Under the pieces are notes generated by a model. The model made no database searches, had not been told where the DNA came from, and was given only the letters and a program-made list of their open reading frames with translations. The translations under genes and the position numbers were made by a program. Source: Paenibacillus dendritiformis (lineage in GTDB: Bacteria; Bacillota; Bacilli; Paenibacillales; Paenibacillaceae). From it: DNA of 64,000 bases. This document shows positions 45,896 through 55,704 of the stretch, in pieces. The stretch's first letter is position 1. Every line of letters starts with the position of its first letter. The stretch is from NCBI RefSeq assembly GCF_945605565.1, contig NZ_OX216966.1, positions 2,782,001-2,846,000 of the forward strand, read 5' to 3'.

Positions 45896-47824
45896 GTGAA
45901 ATTATCCAGTGTCACGGTCCGCAAGCGGCTGTTCATCGGCGCCGGACTCGTGTCTCTCGGCTTTCTAGCGCTTGTCATTCGTCTTGCCTATGTCCAGCTG
46001 TGGGAGGGCGGGGAAATTACGGCCAAGGCGGAGGAGCTGTGGCGCAGAGACATCCCGGTTACGGCCAAGCGCGGGGAAGTGCTCGATCGGAACGGGGTGC
46101 GTCTCGCCTATAACGTGACTTCGCCGACGATTATGGCCGTCCCCGCCCAGATTCAGGATGCCGCAGCGACGGCTGCCCGGCTGGCGCCGGTGCTGCAGAT
46201 GAAAACGGAAGACGTCGAACGGATGATTAAGGTACGCAAGTCTATCGTCCATATTAAGCCGGGAGGCCGCAAAATATCGCTTGAAACGGCCCAGCAGGTG
46301 CGGGAAATGAACTTGCCCGGCATTGTCGTGGCAGAGGATAATAAAAGATATTATCCATTCGGGGATCTGGCCTCCCATATTCTCGGCTTCACCGGTATTG
46401 ACAACCAAGGGCTGACGGGCATCGAGCAGAGGTACAATGACGCGCTCAGCGGGCTGCAGGGAAGCGTCTCTTACCTGTCCGACGCGAAGGGCCGCCAGAT
46501 GCCGAACTCCTCGGAGACGTACGCCCCGCCGCGAGATGGATTAAATTTGCAATTGACGATTGACAAGCAAATACAGACAATAATGGAGCGGGAACTTGAT
46601 CAGGCGATGCTCGAATTGAAGCCGAAGCATATCATCTCGATTGCGATGGATCCGAACAACGGCGAGATATTGGCGATGGCGAGCCGCCCGAATTACGAAC
46701 CGGGGCGGTACAAGGAGTATTCCTCGGAGGTGTACAACCGCAACCTGCCGATCTGGATGACGTACGAGCCGGGCTCTACCTTCAAGATCATTACGCTCGC
46801 CGCGGCGCTCGAGGAAGGCAAGGTCGATTTGTACAACGAGCATTTTTTTGATCCCGGGAGCATCGAGGTCGGGGGCGCCCGGCTGCGCTGCTGGAAGAGA
46901 GGCGGCCATGGCAGCCAGACCTTCCTCCAGGTGGTCGGCAATTCGTGCAACCCCGGCTTTGTCACGCTGGGACAGCGGTTAGGCAAGGAGACGCTGTTTG
47001 AGTACATACGGAATTTTGGCTTCGGGCAAAAATCAGGCATCGACCTGAGCGGAGAAGCGACGGGAATTCTCTTCAAGCTGAACCGGGTCGGTCCGGTCGA
47101 ATTGGCGACGACCTCGTTCGGACAGGGCGTATCGGTGACGCCGATCCAGCAGATTGCCGCCGTCTCGGCGACGATTAACGGAGGCAAGCTGTATCGTCCG
47201 CATGTGGCGAAGTCGTTCGAGCATCCCGAGACGGGGATGATCATCGATGAAGTCGAGCCGGAACTGGTCCGGCAGGTCATCTCGCCGGAGACGTCGGCGA
47301 AGGTGCGGGACGCGCTGGAGCATGTCGTCGCCCAAGGCTCGGGACGCAACGCGTTCATCGACGGCTACCGGGTCGGAGGAAAAACGGGCACGGCGCAAAA
47401 GGTTGTGAACGGACGTTATTCGCCGAATGAGCATATCGTATCTTTTGTCGGGTTCGCGCCAGCGGACGATCCGAAGATCGTCATCTATACGGCGGTGGAT
47501 GATCCGCAGGGGATTCAGTTCGGCGGGCTGATCGCCGCTCCTATCGTCAAGCGCATCATGGAGGACGCGCTCCATTATATGGGAGTGGAACCGCGTCAGA
47601 AACAAGTCCCCCGCGAATATAGATACAATGAGACGCCGATTGTGGCGGTTCCCAATCTGGTCGGCAAGACGCTGACCGATATTTACGAAGACATGAACAT
47701 GAATTTTCAACTGGCCAAATCCGGCACGGGCAACATGGTCATTCACCAGGCGCCCAAGCCGGGAACCCGTGTGGAGCGTGGAGCGACCATCCGCATCTAC
47801 ATGGGTACAGAGACGGAGGAATAA
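45896..47824 (+). CDS. spoVD: Stage V sporulation protein D (SpoVD)
   Basis: Sporulation-specific class B PBP needed for the spore cortex, partner of SpoVE. Membrane helix at about 12-34; RGEVLDRNGVRLA near 58; active-site Ser in EPGSTFKI near 294; SCN in VVGNSCNPG near 346; KTGTAQ near 498; one PASTA domain at the C-terminus (about 583-640). It is 642 residues with a GTG start after GGAGGGG. Sigma-E control is expected from B. subtilis, but no clear sigma-E promoter was seen. Confidence 0.95.
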   Translation: MKLSSVTVRKRLFIGAGLVSLGFLALVIRLAYVQLWEGGEITAKAEELWRRDIPVTAKRGEVLDRNGVRLAYNVTSPTIMAVPAQIQDAAATAARLAPVLQMKTEDVERMIKVRKSIVHIKPGGRKISLETAQQVREMNLPGIVVAEDNKRYYPFGDLASHILGFTGIDNQGLTGIEQRYNDALSGLQGSVSYLSDAKGRQMPNSSETYAPPRDGLNLQLTIDKQIQTIMERELDQAMLELKPKHIISIAMDPNNGEILAMASRPNYEPGRYKEYSSEVYNRNLPIWMTYEPGSTFKIITLAAALEEGKVDLYNEHFFDPGSIEVGGARLRCWKRGGHGSQTFLQVVGNSCNPGFVTLGQRLGKETLFEYIRNFGFGQKSGIDLSGEATGILFKLNRVGPVELATTSFGQGVSVTPIQQIAAVSATINGGKLYRPHVAKSFEHPETGMIIDEVEPELVRQVISPETSAKVRDALEHVVAQGSGRNAFIDGYRVGGKTGTAQKVVNGRYSPNEHIVSFVGFAPADDPKIVIYTAVDDPQGIQFGGLIAAPIVKRIMEDALHYMGVEPRQKQVPREYRYNETPIVAVPNLVGKTLTDIYEDMNMNFQLAKSGTGNMVIHQAPKPGTRVERGATIRIYMGTETEE

Positions 47825-47826
47825 CT

Positions 47827-49323
47827 ATGCAGGAAATGCGATTGTCCGAAGCATGCAAGCGAATGCTGAATGTGAAATGTACAGGAGATGAAGCTACGGC
47901 AGTGACCGGATTGGCGGTGGATTCGCGCCATGTCCGGCCGGGCGATCTGTTCTTCTGCATTTCGGGCACGGCGGATGACGGCCACCGTTATGCGGAGCAA
48001 GCCGTGGACAAGGGAGCGGCCGCGCTTGTCGTAGAGCGGGAGCTGCCGCTTCCGGTTCCGCAGCTCATCGTTCGTCAGGCCCGTCATGCGCTTGCGGTGC
48101 TGGCTGATGCCTTCTACCGTTCGCCGAGCCGGGACTTGAAGCTGATCGGCGTGACGGGAACGAACGGCAAGACGACGACAACTTATCTGATAGAGCGGAT
48201 ATTGACGGACGCCGGCCGCACAAGCGGCGTGATCGGCACGATCGAGATGCGCTATGACGGCCGCACGCTGCCGATGTCGGGCACGACGCCGAACGCGCTT
48301 GAGCTGCAGCGTTCGCTGCGGGATATGGCCGACTGCGGCGTGGAGGCCGTCGCGATGGAGGTCTCTTCTCATGCGCTCGATCAAGGCCGCGTGGAAGGTT
48401 GCCGCTTCCGGACGGCCGTCTTCACGAACCTGACGCAGGATCATCTCGATTACCATGAGACGATGGAGTCGTACCGCGATGCCAAGGGCTTGCTGTTCTC
48501 CCGTCTCGGGAACACGTTCTCCGAGCAAGAGGCGGAGCGTTCTTATGCCGTGCTGAACGCGGACGATCCGGCATCGGCGCATTTCGCCAAGCTGACCACC
48601 GCAGAGACGCTGACGTACGGCTTGTCGGCGTCTGCCGATATTCGGGCGGAGGACATCCGCATGAACGGCAAGGGAACGAGCTTCCGCGTCCATACGTTCC
48701 GCGGATCGGCCGACGTGCAGCTTCGCATGGTCGGCAAGTTCAATGTCTGCAATGCGCTCGCCGCCATCGCGGTCGGGTTGATAGAAGGCATCGCGCTGGA
48801 CGACATTTGCGCCAGCCTCGAAGCGGTGCCGGGCGTGGCCGGGCGTGTGGAGGCCGTGGAGGCCGGGCAGCCGTATACGGTCATCGTCGATTACGCGCAT
48901 ACGCCGGACGGCCTTGAGAATGTGCTGCAGAGCGTCAAGGAATTCGCGGAAGGCCGCGTCATCTCCGTATTCGGCTGCGGCGGGGACCGCGATCGGACGA
49001 AGCGCCCGATTATGGGCCAGATATCGGCCCGGTATGCCGACTACTCTATTATTACGTCAGACAATCCGCGTACCGAGGATCCGGAGCTGATTCTCGAAGA
49101 TATCGAACGGGGCCTGACGGAGATGGAGGTCAGCCGTGACCGTTATGAATGCGTCGTTGACCGAAGAGCCGCCATTGCGAAGGCTATTGAACTGGCAAGC
49201 CCGCACGATGTAGTATTGATTGCGGGGAAGGGGCATGAGACGTATCAAATTATCGGCCGCGACACCTTTGATTTCGATGACCGCCTAGTAGCAAAAGAAG
49301 CGATAAGGGGAAAAGTGCAGTGA
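47827..49323 (+). CDS. murE: UDP-MurNAc-tripeptide synthetase MurE (meso-DAP adding)
   Basis: ATP-dependent ligase that adds the third residue of the peptidoglycan stem peptide. ATP site GVTGTNGKTTT near 108; the DNPR motif (TSDNPRTEDPE near 411) predicts meso-diaminopimelate as substrate rather than lysine. It is 498 residues. It starts 2 bp after spoVD and its stop overlaps murF (GTGA). Confidence 0.96.
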   Translation: MQEMRLSEACKRMLNVKCTGDEATAVTGLAVDSRHVRPGDLFFCISGTADDGHRYAEQAVDKGAAALVVERELPLPVPQLIVRQARHALAVLADAFYRSPSRDLKLIGVTGTNGKTTTTYLIERILTDAGRTSGVIGTIEMRYDGRTLPMSGTTPNALELQRSLRDMADCGVEAVAMEVSSHALDQGRVEGCRFRTAVFTNLTQDHLDYHETMESYRDAKGLLFSRLGNTFSEQEAERSYAVLNADDPASAHFAKLTTAETLTYGLSASADIRAEDIRMNGKGTSFRVHTFRGSADVQLRMVGKFNVCNALAAIAVGLIEGIALDDICASLEAVPGVAGRVEAVEAGQPYTVIVDYAHTPDGLENVLQSVKEFAEGRVISVFGCGGDRDRTKRPIMGQISARYADYSIITSDNPRTEDPELILEDIERGLTEMEVSRDRYECVVDRRAAIAKAIELASPHDVVLIAGKGHETYQIIGRDTFDFDDRLVAKEAIRGKVQ

Positions 49324-50744
49324 TAGAGACAACCTTGGAACATATAGCGGAGCTGTGCGGCGGAACATTGGCCGATCCGTCTGCAGGCCAGACGAAGGTG
49401 CGCGGCGTATTTACCGATTCCCGCTCCGTATTGACCGGAGGGCTGTTCGTTCCCCTCACCGGTGAACGATTCGACGGCCATGCCTATGTGGAGGAGACGC
49501 TGCGGGCCGGGGCGGCCGGAGCGCTCTGGCAAGCGGATCGGGCGCTTCCCGGCGCTTCCGCGCCGCTGATTATCGTGGAGGACACGTACGCTGCGCTGCA
49601 GCGGCTGGCCGCTGCTTATCTCGCGGAAGGCCAGGTCAAGGTGGTCGCCGTTACCGGGAGCAACGGCAAGACGACGACGAAGGATCTGGTTGCGTCCGTC
49701 TTGTCGCAACGATATCGGGTACATAAGACCGATGGGAACTTCAACAATCATATCGGGCTTCCGCTCACTGTGCTCTCGATGCCGCGAGAGACGGAGATTG
49801 CCGTGCTCGAGATGGGCATGAGCGGCCGGGGAGAGATCGAGCTGCTCTCGCAGCTGGCGAGACCGGATGTGGCCGTCATCACCAATATCGGGGATGCCCA
49901 TCTGCTTCAGCTCGGCAGCCGGGAGGAGATCGCCCGGGCGAAGCTGGAGATTACGGCCGGATTGCGCGACGGCGGCCTGCTCGTATGCCACGGGGACGAA
50001 CCGCTTGTCGATCTAGCACTGTCCGAACGGGAGCCGGGAGGACGCATCCGCTTGCTGCGCTTCGGTCTGGGCGAACGATGCGAACTGCGGCTGTCCCGTA
50101 TGAGCGGCGACGGCAGCGGCATGGCATTCGCCGTACCTTCCGCCGGCGGACAAGGCGAGTCTGTCTTCCATATCCCGCTGTTGGGGCAGCATAATGTGAT
50201 GAACGCCATGGCCGCTCTGGCGGTCGGGCGCCAATTCGGCCTGACGGATGAACAGATTGCCGCCGGACTGGCCGGGGCGCGCATCAGCGGCATGCGCTTC
50301 GAGCGGCATGTTACGCCGGGAGGCTGGATCGTGCTGAATGACGCCTATAATGCGAGCCCGACCTCGATGAGGGCGGCCTTATCCGTGCTGGCCGACATGA
50401 AGGGCGGACGGCGCATCGCCGTGCTGGCCGACATGCTGGAGCTGGGACCGCAGGAAGCGGCGCTCCATTTCGAGATCGGAGCGGAGCTTACGCCCGATCA
50501 GATCGATGTGGTGCTCACGTACGGCGAGTTGGGGAAGCATATCGCCGACGGCGCCCGCCGCTCGCTGCCGGCCGAGGCCGTGCACTCGTTCCAAGATAAA
50601 ATGTCCTTGAAAGCTTATTTGAACCAAGAAGTGAGACCCGGTGATATCGTGCTCGTCAAGGCATCCCGGGGAATGAAACTAGAAGAAGTTGTAAATGACT
50701 GGATCCGTAACACGGATTCGTCTGTGGGGCTACGGGAGGTGTAG
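49320..50744 (+). CDS. murF: UDP-MurNAc-tripeptide D-Ala-D-Ala ligase MurF
   Basis: Adds the D-Ala-D-Ala dipeptide to complete the pentapeptide precursor. ATP motif AVTGSNGKTTTKD near 115; NDAYNASPTSM near 340 is the MurF signature. It is 474 residues with a GTG start overlapping murE by 4 bp. In B. subtilis murF is outside the dcw cluster with ddl, so its location here follows the more widespread gene order. Confidence 0.96.
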   Translation: MIETTLEHIAELCGGTLADPSAGQTKVRGVFTDSRSVLTGGLFVPLTGERFDGHAYVEETLRAGAAGALWQADRALPGASAPLIIVEDTYAALQRLAAAYLAEGQVKVVAVTGSNGKTTTKDLVASVLSQRYRVHKTDGNFNNHIGLPLTVLSMPRETEIAVLEMGMSGRGEIELLSQLARPDVAVITNIGDAHLLQLGSREEIARAKLEITAGLRDGGLLVCHGDEPLVDLALSEREPGGRIRLLRFGLGERCELRLSRMSGDGSGMAFAVPSAGGQGESVFHIPLLGQHNVMNAMAALAVGRQFGLTDEQIAAGLAGARISGMRFERHVTPGGWIVLNDAYNASPTSMRAALSVLADMKGGRRIAVLADMLELGPQEAALHFEIGAELTPDQIDVVLTYGELGKHIADGARRSLPAEAVHSFQDKMSLKAYLNQEVRPGDIVLVKASRGMKLEEVVNDWIRNTDSSVGLREV

Positions 50745-50747
50745 GGA

Positions 50748-51710
50748 TTGGACTTCAAATTGATGTTAATGACAATGGGCGTATCTTTCATCTTGGCTGT
50801 CATCCTCGGTCCGTTAACCATTCCGCTGCTTCGCAGGCTCAAGTTCGGACAGCAGGTCCGCGATGACGGCCCGCAAGGCCATTTGAAAAAAGCAGGCACT
50901 CCTACGATGGGCGGCGCCATTATTTTGCTCGCCTTTACGCTTGCTTTTCTGAAATTCTCGGTAACCGACATTGATTTTTATGTGCTGCTCATCGCGACCC
51001 TCGGCTTCGGACTGATTGGATTTCTTGACGATTATATCAAAATCGTGTTCAAGCGTTCACTCGGCCTGACCGCGAGACAAAAGCTGATCGGGCAGCTGGC
51101 GTGCTCCGCCGTTATCTGCGTACTGCTGTGGCAGTCGGATCACAGCACCGTGCTCGCGGTACCGGGGACGTCCTGGGGTCTTGACCTCGGCTGGTTCTAT
51201 TATCCGTTCATCATTTTGATGATGCTGGCGATCAGCAATGCGGTCAATTTCACGGACGGCCTCGACGGCCTGTTGTCAGGCACAAGCGCGATCGCGCTGG
51301 CGGCCTTCGCGCTTATCGCGATGCAGCTGTCCGAGATCGCGGCCGCGGTATGCGCGGCAGCCATGATCGGCGCCGTGCTCGGCTTCCTCGTCTTCAATGC
51401 GCATCCGGCCAAGGTGTTCATGGGCGATACCGGTTCGCTCGGCATCGGGGGCGCCATCGGGGCGATTGCCATTCTGACGAAGACGGAGCTGCTGTTCCTT
51501 ATTATCGGCGGCATATTTGTCATCGAGATGCTGTCCGTCGTCATTCAAGTCGTCTCCTTCAAGACACGGGGCAAGCGCGTGTTCAAAATGAGTCCGATTC
51601 ATCATCATTTCGAGTTGTCCGGCTGGTCGGAATGGCGTGTCGTCATCACCTTCTGGATCGCGGGCATCGTGCTCGCCGGACTCGGATTATGGATCAACAA
51701 GGGGTTGTAG
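50748..51710 (+). CDS. mraY: Phospho-MurNAc-pentapeptide transferase MraY
   Basis: Integral membrane enzyme that makes lipid I by moving phospho-MurNAc-pentapeptide to undecaprenyl phosphate. About ten membrane helices; KKAGTPTMGG near 45, NAVNFTDGLDGL near 164 and SPIHHHFELSGW near 284 include the catalytic Asp and His residues. It is 320 residues. The TTG start follows GGGAGGTG, 3 bp after murF. Confidence 0.97.
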   Translation: MDFKLMLMTMGVSFILAVILGPLTIPLLRRLKFGQQVRDDGPQGHLKKAGTPTMGGAIILLAFTLAFLKFSVTDIDFYVLLIATLGFGLIGFLDDYIKIVFKRSLGLTARQKLIGQLACSAVICVLLWQSDHSTVLAVPGTSWGLDLGWFYYPFIILMMLAISNAVNFTDGLDGLLSGTSAIALAAFALIAMQLSEIAAAVCAAAMIGAVLGFLVFNAHPAKVFMGDTGSLGIGGAIGAIAILTKTELLFLIIGGIFVIEMLSVVIQVVSFKTRGKRVFKMSPIHHHFELSGWSEWRVVITFWIAGIVLAGLGLWINKGL

Positions 51711-51713
51711 CAG

Positions 51714-53141
51714 ATGGAACATCCAGATATGTACCAAGGAAAGCGCGTCGTCGTTCTCGGCCTGGCCAAGAGCGGCGTCAGTGTGGCTAAGACGTTTCAT
51801 GAACGCGGTGCCCTCGTAACCGTCAATGATAAGAAAGAACGCCACAAATGCCCTGAAGCTTCGGAGCTGGAAGCTTTGGGCATTTGTGTTGTATGCGGCC
51901 ATCACCCGGACGATCTGTTGGACGCCAGCGTCCAGCTGGTCGTCAAAAATCCGGGCATTCCGTATTCGGCGCCGCCTGTGCGCCAGGCGCTCGCGCTCGG
52001 CATCGAGGTCGTGACCGAGGTTGAGGTCGCTTATCATCTCAGTCCGGCGCCGATCATCGGCATCACGGGCAGCAACGGCAAGACGACGACGACGACCTGG
52101 GTCGGCAATATGCTCGAAGCGGCCGGGCTTCGTCCGATCGTCGCCGGCAATATCGGCACGCCGCTCTGCCAGGCTGCCGGGGAAGCGGCCGCGGACAACG
52201 TGCTGGTCGCGGAGCTGAGCAGCTTCCAGCTCAAGGGGACATCCGAATTCCGTCCGCGTGTCGCCAGCTTGCTGAACTTGTCGGAGACCCATTTGGATTA
52301 CCATGGGACGATGGAGGATTATGTCCAGTCCAAGGCCCGCTTGTTCCGCAATATGGCGAATGGGGATATCGCCGTGCTCAATGCGGACGACGCGGCCTGC
52401 CGGGCACTCGCTCCGGATATTGGCGCCCGGATCTGGTGGGTGTCGTCCACGCGGCGCGTCGAATGCGGCGTATACGTAGAGCCTCCTTACCCGGAAGCGT
52501 CCCGCGAAGGGGAGGACGAAGACCGCCAATTGGTGTATGCGGATGAAGCGGGGCAATTGCATCCGATCATCGGCGTGCGGGAGATTGGCGTGTCCGGGCG
52601 TTACAATGTGGACAATGCCTTGGCGGCCGTTGCCATATCGATTGCGGCGGGGGCCAAGCCTGGGGCGCTGGCGGAGCCGCTCCGATCGTTCCGGGGCGTG
52701 GAGCACCGCCTCGAATACGTGGGCGAGGTGAACGGCACATCGTACTATAACAACTCCAAGGCGACGAATACGAAGGCGACGCTGATGGCGCTGGAGGCGT
52801 TCGAAGCGCCGGTCGTCCTGATTGCCGGCGGCCTGGACCGCGGGCTTGATTTCCTGGAGCTCGTTCCGGTTCTGAAGGAGCGGGCCGCGGCCGTCGTCAC
52901 GATGGGCGAGACGAGGGAGATTCTGGCGGCCATCGCCGCGAAGGCGGGTTTAACGAAGGTGGCGGTCGTCGACAATGTAGATAATGCATCGGATGCCGTT
53001 TCGGAAGCGGTGCGCCTGGCGGCCGGCTATGCCAAGCCGGGCGATGTCGTCCTGCTGTCGCCGGCTTGCGCGAGCTGGGATATGTTCCCTTCCTATGAAG
53101 AGCGCGGACGAATGTTTAAGGCGGCGGTGCATAGTCTTTAA
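51714..53141 (+). CDS. murD: UDP-MurNAc-L-Ala:D-Glu ligase MurD
   Basis: Adds D-glutamate to UDP-MurNAc-L-alanine. N-terminal Rossmann-like VVLGLAKSGVSVAKT, ATP site GITGSNGKTTTTTW near 115, and NNSKATNTKAT near 345 with late LLSPACASWDMF are typical of MurD. It is 475 residues. It starts 3 bp after mraY; AAGGGG overlaps the end of mraY. Confidence 0.96.
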   Translation: MEHPDMYQGKRVVVLGLAKSGVSVAKTFHERGALVTVNDKKERHKCPEASELEALGICVVCGHHPDDLLDASVQLVVKNPGIPYSAPPVRQALALGIEVVTEVEVAYHLSPAPIIGITGSNGKTTTTTWVGNMLEAAGLRPIVAGNIGTPLCQAAGEAAADNVLVAELSSFQLKGTSEFRPRVASLLNLSETHLDYHGTMEDYVQSKARLFRNMANGDIAVLNADDAACRALAPDIGARIWWVSSTRRVECGVYVEPPYPEASREGEDEDRQLVYADEAGQLHPIIGVREIGVSGRYNVDNALAAVAISIAAGAKPGALAEPLRSFRGVEHRLEYVGEVNGTSYYNNSKATNTKATLMALEAFEAPVVLIAGGLDRGLDFLELVPVLKERAAAVVTMGETREILAAIAAKAGLTKVAVVDNVDNASDAVSEAVRLAAGYAKPGDVVLLSPACASWDMFPSYEERGRMFKAAVHSL

Positions 53142-53188
53142 GTAGGGGGGTGTTCAAGCCCCTACATTGTCCAACGAGGTGTACCGCA

Positions 53189-54286
53189 ATGGTCAAAGCA
53201 CGGACCGCTCCCGATTTGTGGCTTATCGGTTCCATTCTCTCTTTGCTGGCGATAGGAATTGTCATGGTGTATAGTGCCGGCGCCATCATCGCCTTTCACG
53301 ATTACGGCGACTCGTATTATTTCGTCAAGCGGCAGCTGCTGTTCGCCGTACTTGGACTGGCTGCCATGTTCGTAACGATGAACACCGATTACCGGATATG
53401 GTCCCGGTATGCGAAGGTCGGATTGCTGATCTGCTTCGGGCTGCTCATCATCGTTCTTATTCCGGGCATCGGAGACGTCCGGGGCGGCGCGCGCAGCTGG
53501 CTCGGCATCGGATCGTTCGGGATCCAGCCTTCGGAATTCATGAAGCTCGGCATGATTATCTTTTTGGCCAAAATGCTGTCCGACGAGCAGACAAGAATCG
53601 AGCGCTTCATGACCGGGCTGCTCCCGCCGCTCGGGGTGATGGGAGCGGCGTTCGGGCTCATTATGCTCCAGCCGGATCTTGGGACAGGCACCGTCATGAT
53701 GGGCGCCTCGCTGCTGCTCATCTTCACGGGAGGGGCGCAGATTAAGCATCTGGCCTCGCTGGCCCTCGTCGGGGCGGCCGGGTTCGTCGGCCTTATTCTG
53801 GCGGCGCCTTATCGTTTGCAGCGCATCACCGCCTTTCTCGATCCGTGGCAGGACCCGCTCGGTGCGGGGTATCAGTCGATCCAGTCGCTGTATGCGATTG
53901 GCCCGGGCGGATTGGTCGGCCTCGGCTTGGGGGCGAGCCGCCAGAAGTACAATTATGTGCCAGAGCCGCAGACCGATTTTATCTTCTCCATATTGGCGGA
54001 AGAGCTTGGTTTCATTGGCGGCGTCACCGTATTAATGCTATTCTTAATTCTAGTATGGCGCGGCATGCGGGCGGCCATGACGGCCCCTGACACGTTCGGC
54101 AGTCTGTTGGCCGTCGGCATCGTCGGCATCGTTGCCGTGCAGGTTCTTATCAATATTGGCGTCGTTATCGGCTTGATGCCGGTGACCGGCATTACGCTGC
54201 CATTAATCAGCTATGGCGGCTCTTCCTTGACATTGATGCTGACTTCACTAGGCATCTTGTTGAACATATCACGTTATGCGAGGTGA
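53189..54286 (+). CDS. spoVE: SEDS glycosyltransferase SpoVE (FtsW/RodA family)
   Basis: Polytopic peptidoglycan polymerase; in spore formers this copy works with SpoVD in cortex synthesis. About ten helices; GARSWLGIGSFGIQPSEFMKL near 104 is the SEDS signature, and NIGVVIGLMPVTGITLP near 318 with SYGGSSLT marks the end. ATG at 53189 has GAGGTG at the right distance and gives 365 residues; the frame from GTG 53150 is longer but less likely. It could also serve as FtsW, since no other SEDS gene is in the window. Confidence 0.9.
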   Translation: MVKARTAPDLWLIGSILSLLAIGIVMVYSAGAIIAFHDYGDSYYFVKRQLLFAVLGLAAMFVTMNTDYRIWSRYAKVGLLICFGLLIIVLIPGIGDVRGGARSWLGIGSFGIQPSEFMKLGMIIFLAKMLSDEQTRIERFMTGLLPPLGVMGAAFGLIMLQPDLGTGTVMMGASLLLIFTGGAQIKHLASLALVGAAGFVGLILAAPYRLQRITAFLDPWQDPLGAGYQSIQSLYAIGPGGLVGLGLGASRQKYNYVPEPQTDFIFSILAEELGFIGGVTVLMLFLILVWRGMRAAMTAPDTFGSLLAVGIVGIVAVQVLINIGVVIGLMPVTGITLPLISYGGSSLTLMLTSLGILLNISRYAR

Positions 54287-54291
54287 ACGAG

Positions 54292-55398
54292 ATGCGCGTC
54301 GTGCTCAGCGGCGGCGGCACGGGAGGACATATTTATCCGGCTGTCGCCATCGCGAGGGAATGCGAGAAACGCTATCCCGACTGCACTTTTTTATATATTG
54401 GAACCGATAAAGGCCTGGAGAGCCGGCTTGTTCCTGAGGAAGGCCTCCCTTTTGCCTCCATCGACATTACCGGATTTCGCCGCAAGCTCTCGTTTGACAA
54501 CGTCAAAACAGTCATGCGCTTCCTGAAGGGCGTGAGCAAGGCGAAGGCGATGCTGGCCGAATTCAAGCCGGATGTCGTCATCGGAACCGGAGGGTATGTA
54601 TGCGGGCCGGTCGTGTATGCGGCAGCCAAGTTGGGCATCCCGACGGTCGTCCATGAACAGAATGTCATTCCCGGCCTGACCAATAAGTTCCTCAGCCGTT
54701 ATGTCAGCTCGGTGGCGGTCAGCTTCGAGCAATCGGCCGGCTATTTCAAGAAGGCGAAGCAGGTCGTCTACACCGGCAATCCGCGGGCGACCGCGGTCGC
54801 CCAAGCGAACCGGGAACGGGGCTTCGCCTCGCTCGGCCTGCCGATGGACAGCCGCGTCGTGCTTATCGTCGGCGGCAGCCGCGGCGCACAGGCGGTGAAC
54901 CAAGCGATGATTGGCATGGTCCCGCTGTTGAAGCAGCTGCCGGACGTTCATTTCGTCTATGTTACCGGCCAGCATTATTATGAGCATACGCGGGCGGCCG
55001 TCCTCAAATCGAGCGAGTCGGTACGCAATCATCTGCATGTGCTTCCCTATATCGGCAATATGCCGGAGGTGCTGGCCGCGACGACGCTCGCGGTAAGCCG
55101 GGCGGGGGCTTCCTCGCTGGCAGAGCTGACATCGCTTGGCATCCCGTCGGTGCTGATCCCGTCGCCCAATGTGACGAATAACCACCAGGAAGCCAATGCG
55201 CGGTCGCTGGCGGACGCCGGGGCAGCCATCATGATGCTGGAGCGGGAGCTCAGCTCGACCGCGCTCTTCGATACGATCAAGCGGTTGATGACCGATGAGG
55301 AGGCGCGCAGCCGGATGTCGGCCCGAGCCACAGCGTTCGGCCAGCCGGACGCCGCAGAGCGCGTCGCAATTGAATTGGAACGATTGACGGGCAAGTGA
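54292..55398 (+). CDS. murG: Lipid II synthase MurG
   Basis: Membrane-associated glycosyltransferase that adds GlcNAc to lipid I. SGGGTGGHIYPA near 6, GTGGYVCGPVV near 102, HEQNVIPGLTN near 125 and GGSRGAQAVN near 193 are the family motifs. ATG at 54292 is preceded by GAGGTGA, which also contains the spoVE stop; 368 residues. A GTG 9 bp earlier is possible. Confidence 0.96.
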   Translation: MRVVLSGGGTGGHIYPAVAIARECEKRYPDCTFLYIGTDKGLESRLVPEEGLPFASIDITGFRRKLSFDNVKTVMRFLKGVSKAKAMLAEFKPDVVIGTGGYVCGPVVYAAAKLGIPTVVHEQNVIPGLTNKFLSRYVSSVAVSFEQSAGYFKKAKQVVYTGNPRATAVAQANRERGFASLGLPMDSRVVLIVGGSRGAQAVNQAMIGMVPLLKQLPDVHFVYVTGQHYYEHTRAAVLKSSESVRNHLHVLPYIGNMPEVLAATTLAVSRAGASSLAELTSLGIPSVLIPSPNVTNNHQEANARSLADAGAAIMMLERELSSTALFDTIKRLMTDEEARSRMSARATAFGQPDAAERVAIELERLTGK

Positions 55399-55704
55399 AC
55401 CTTGCCCGATTTGTGCGTCTCGGGCCAGATGCAGGGAGGGCGGCCGCTCTCGCTGCGCTCAGGTGCTTCCATCACGTTGCAGGGCTGCGCCGAGCGAGGC
55501 TTCTCAAGGGCTGTCCGGAGCGCAAGCGGGACGGCCGGTATGGGCGAAGCGACGTGCCCTTTCCGTCTGGGCACCTGTCACACAACGTGTTACGGCTACA
55601 TAAGATACCCTATACATCGTGACAGCCAGTGCCGCTTGCCGGACACGGACGTTGCATCGTCTATCGCGGACGACAGGATGAGTTGGGTTAAGGAGGTTCA
55701 TCAT
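55399..55704. other. Gap between murG and murB without a recognised gene
   Basis: 306 bp. The murB frame happens to remain open through the whole gap, but the translation (DLCVSGQMQGGRPLSLR and so on) resembles nothing recognised and no ribosome site supports an earlier start. No terminator hairpin or strong promoter was found. Confidence 0.5.

Noticed and set aside
53150..53188. GTG at 53150 as the start of spoVE
   Set aside because: The 13 extra residues are hydrophilic and Cys/Pro-rich, and the ATG at 53189 has a better ribosome site and gives the normal length.
55402..55704. N-terminal extension of MurB by 101 residues
   Set aside because: The extension does not resemble MurB or any recognised domain, and a strong ribosome site precedes the ATG at 55705.
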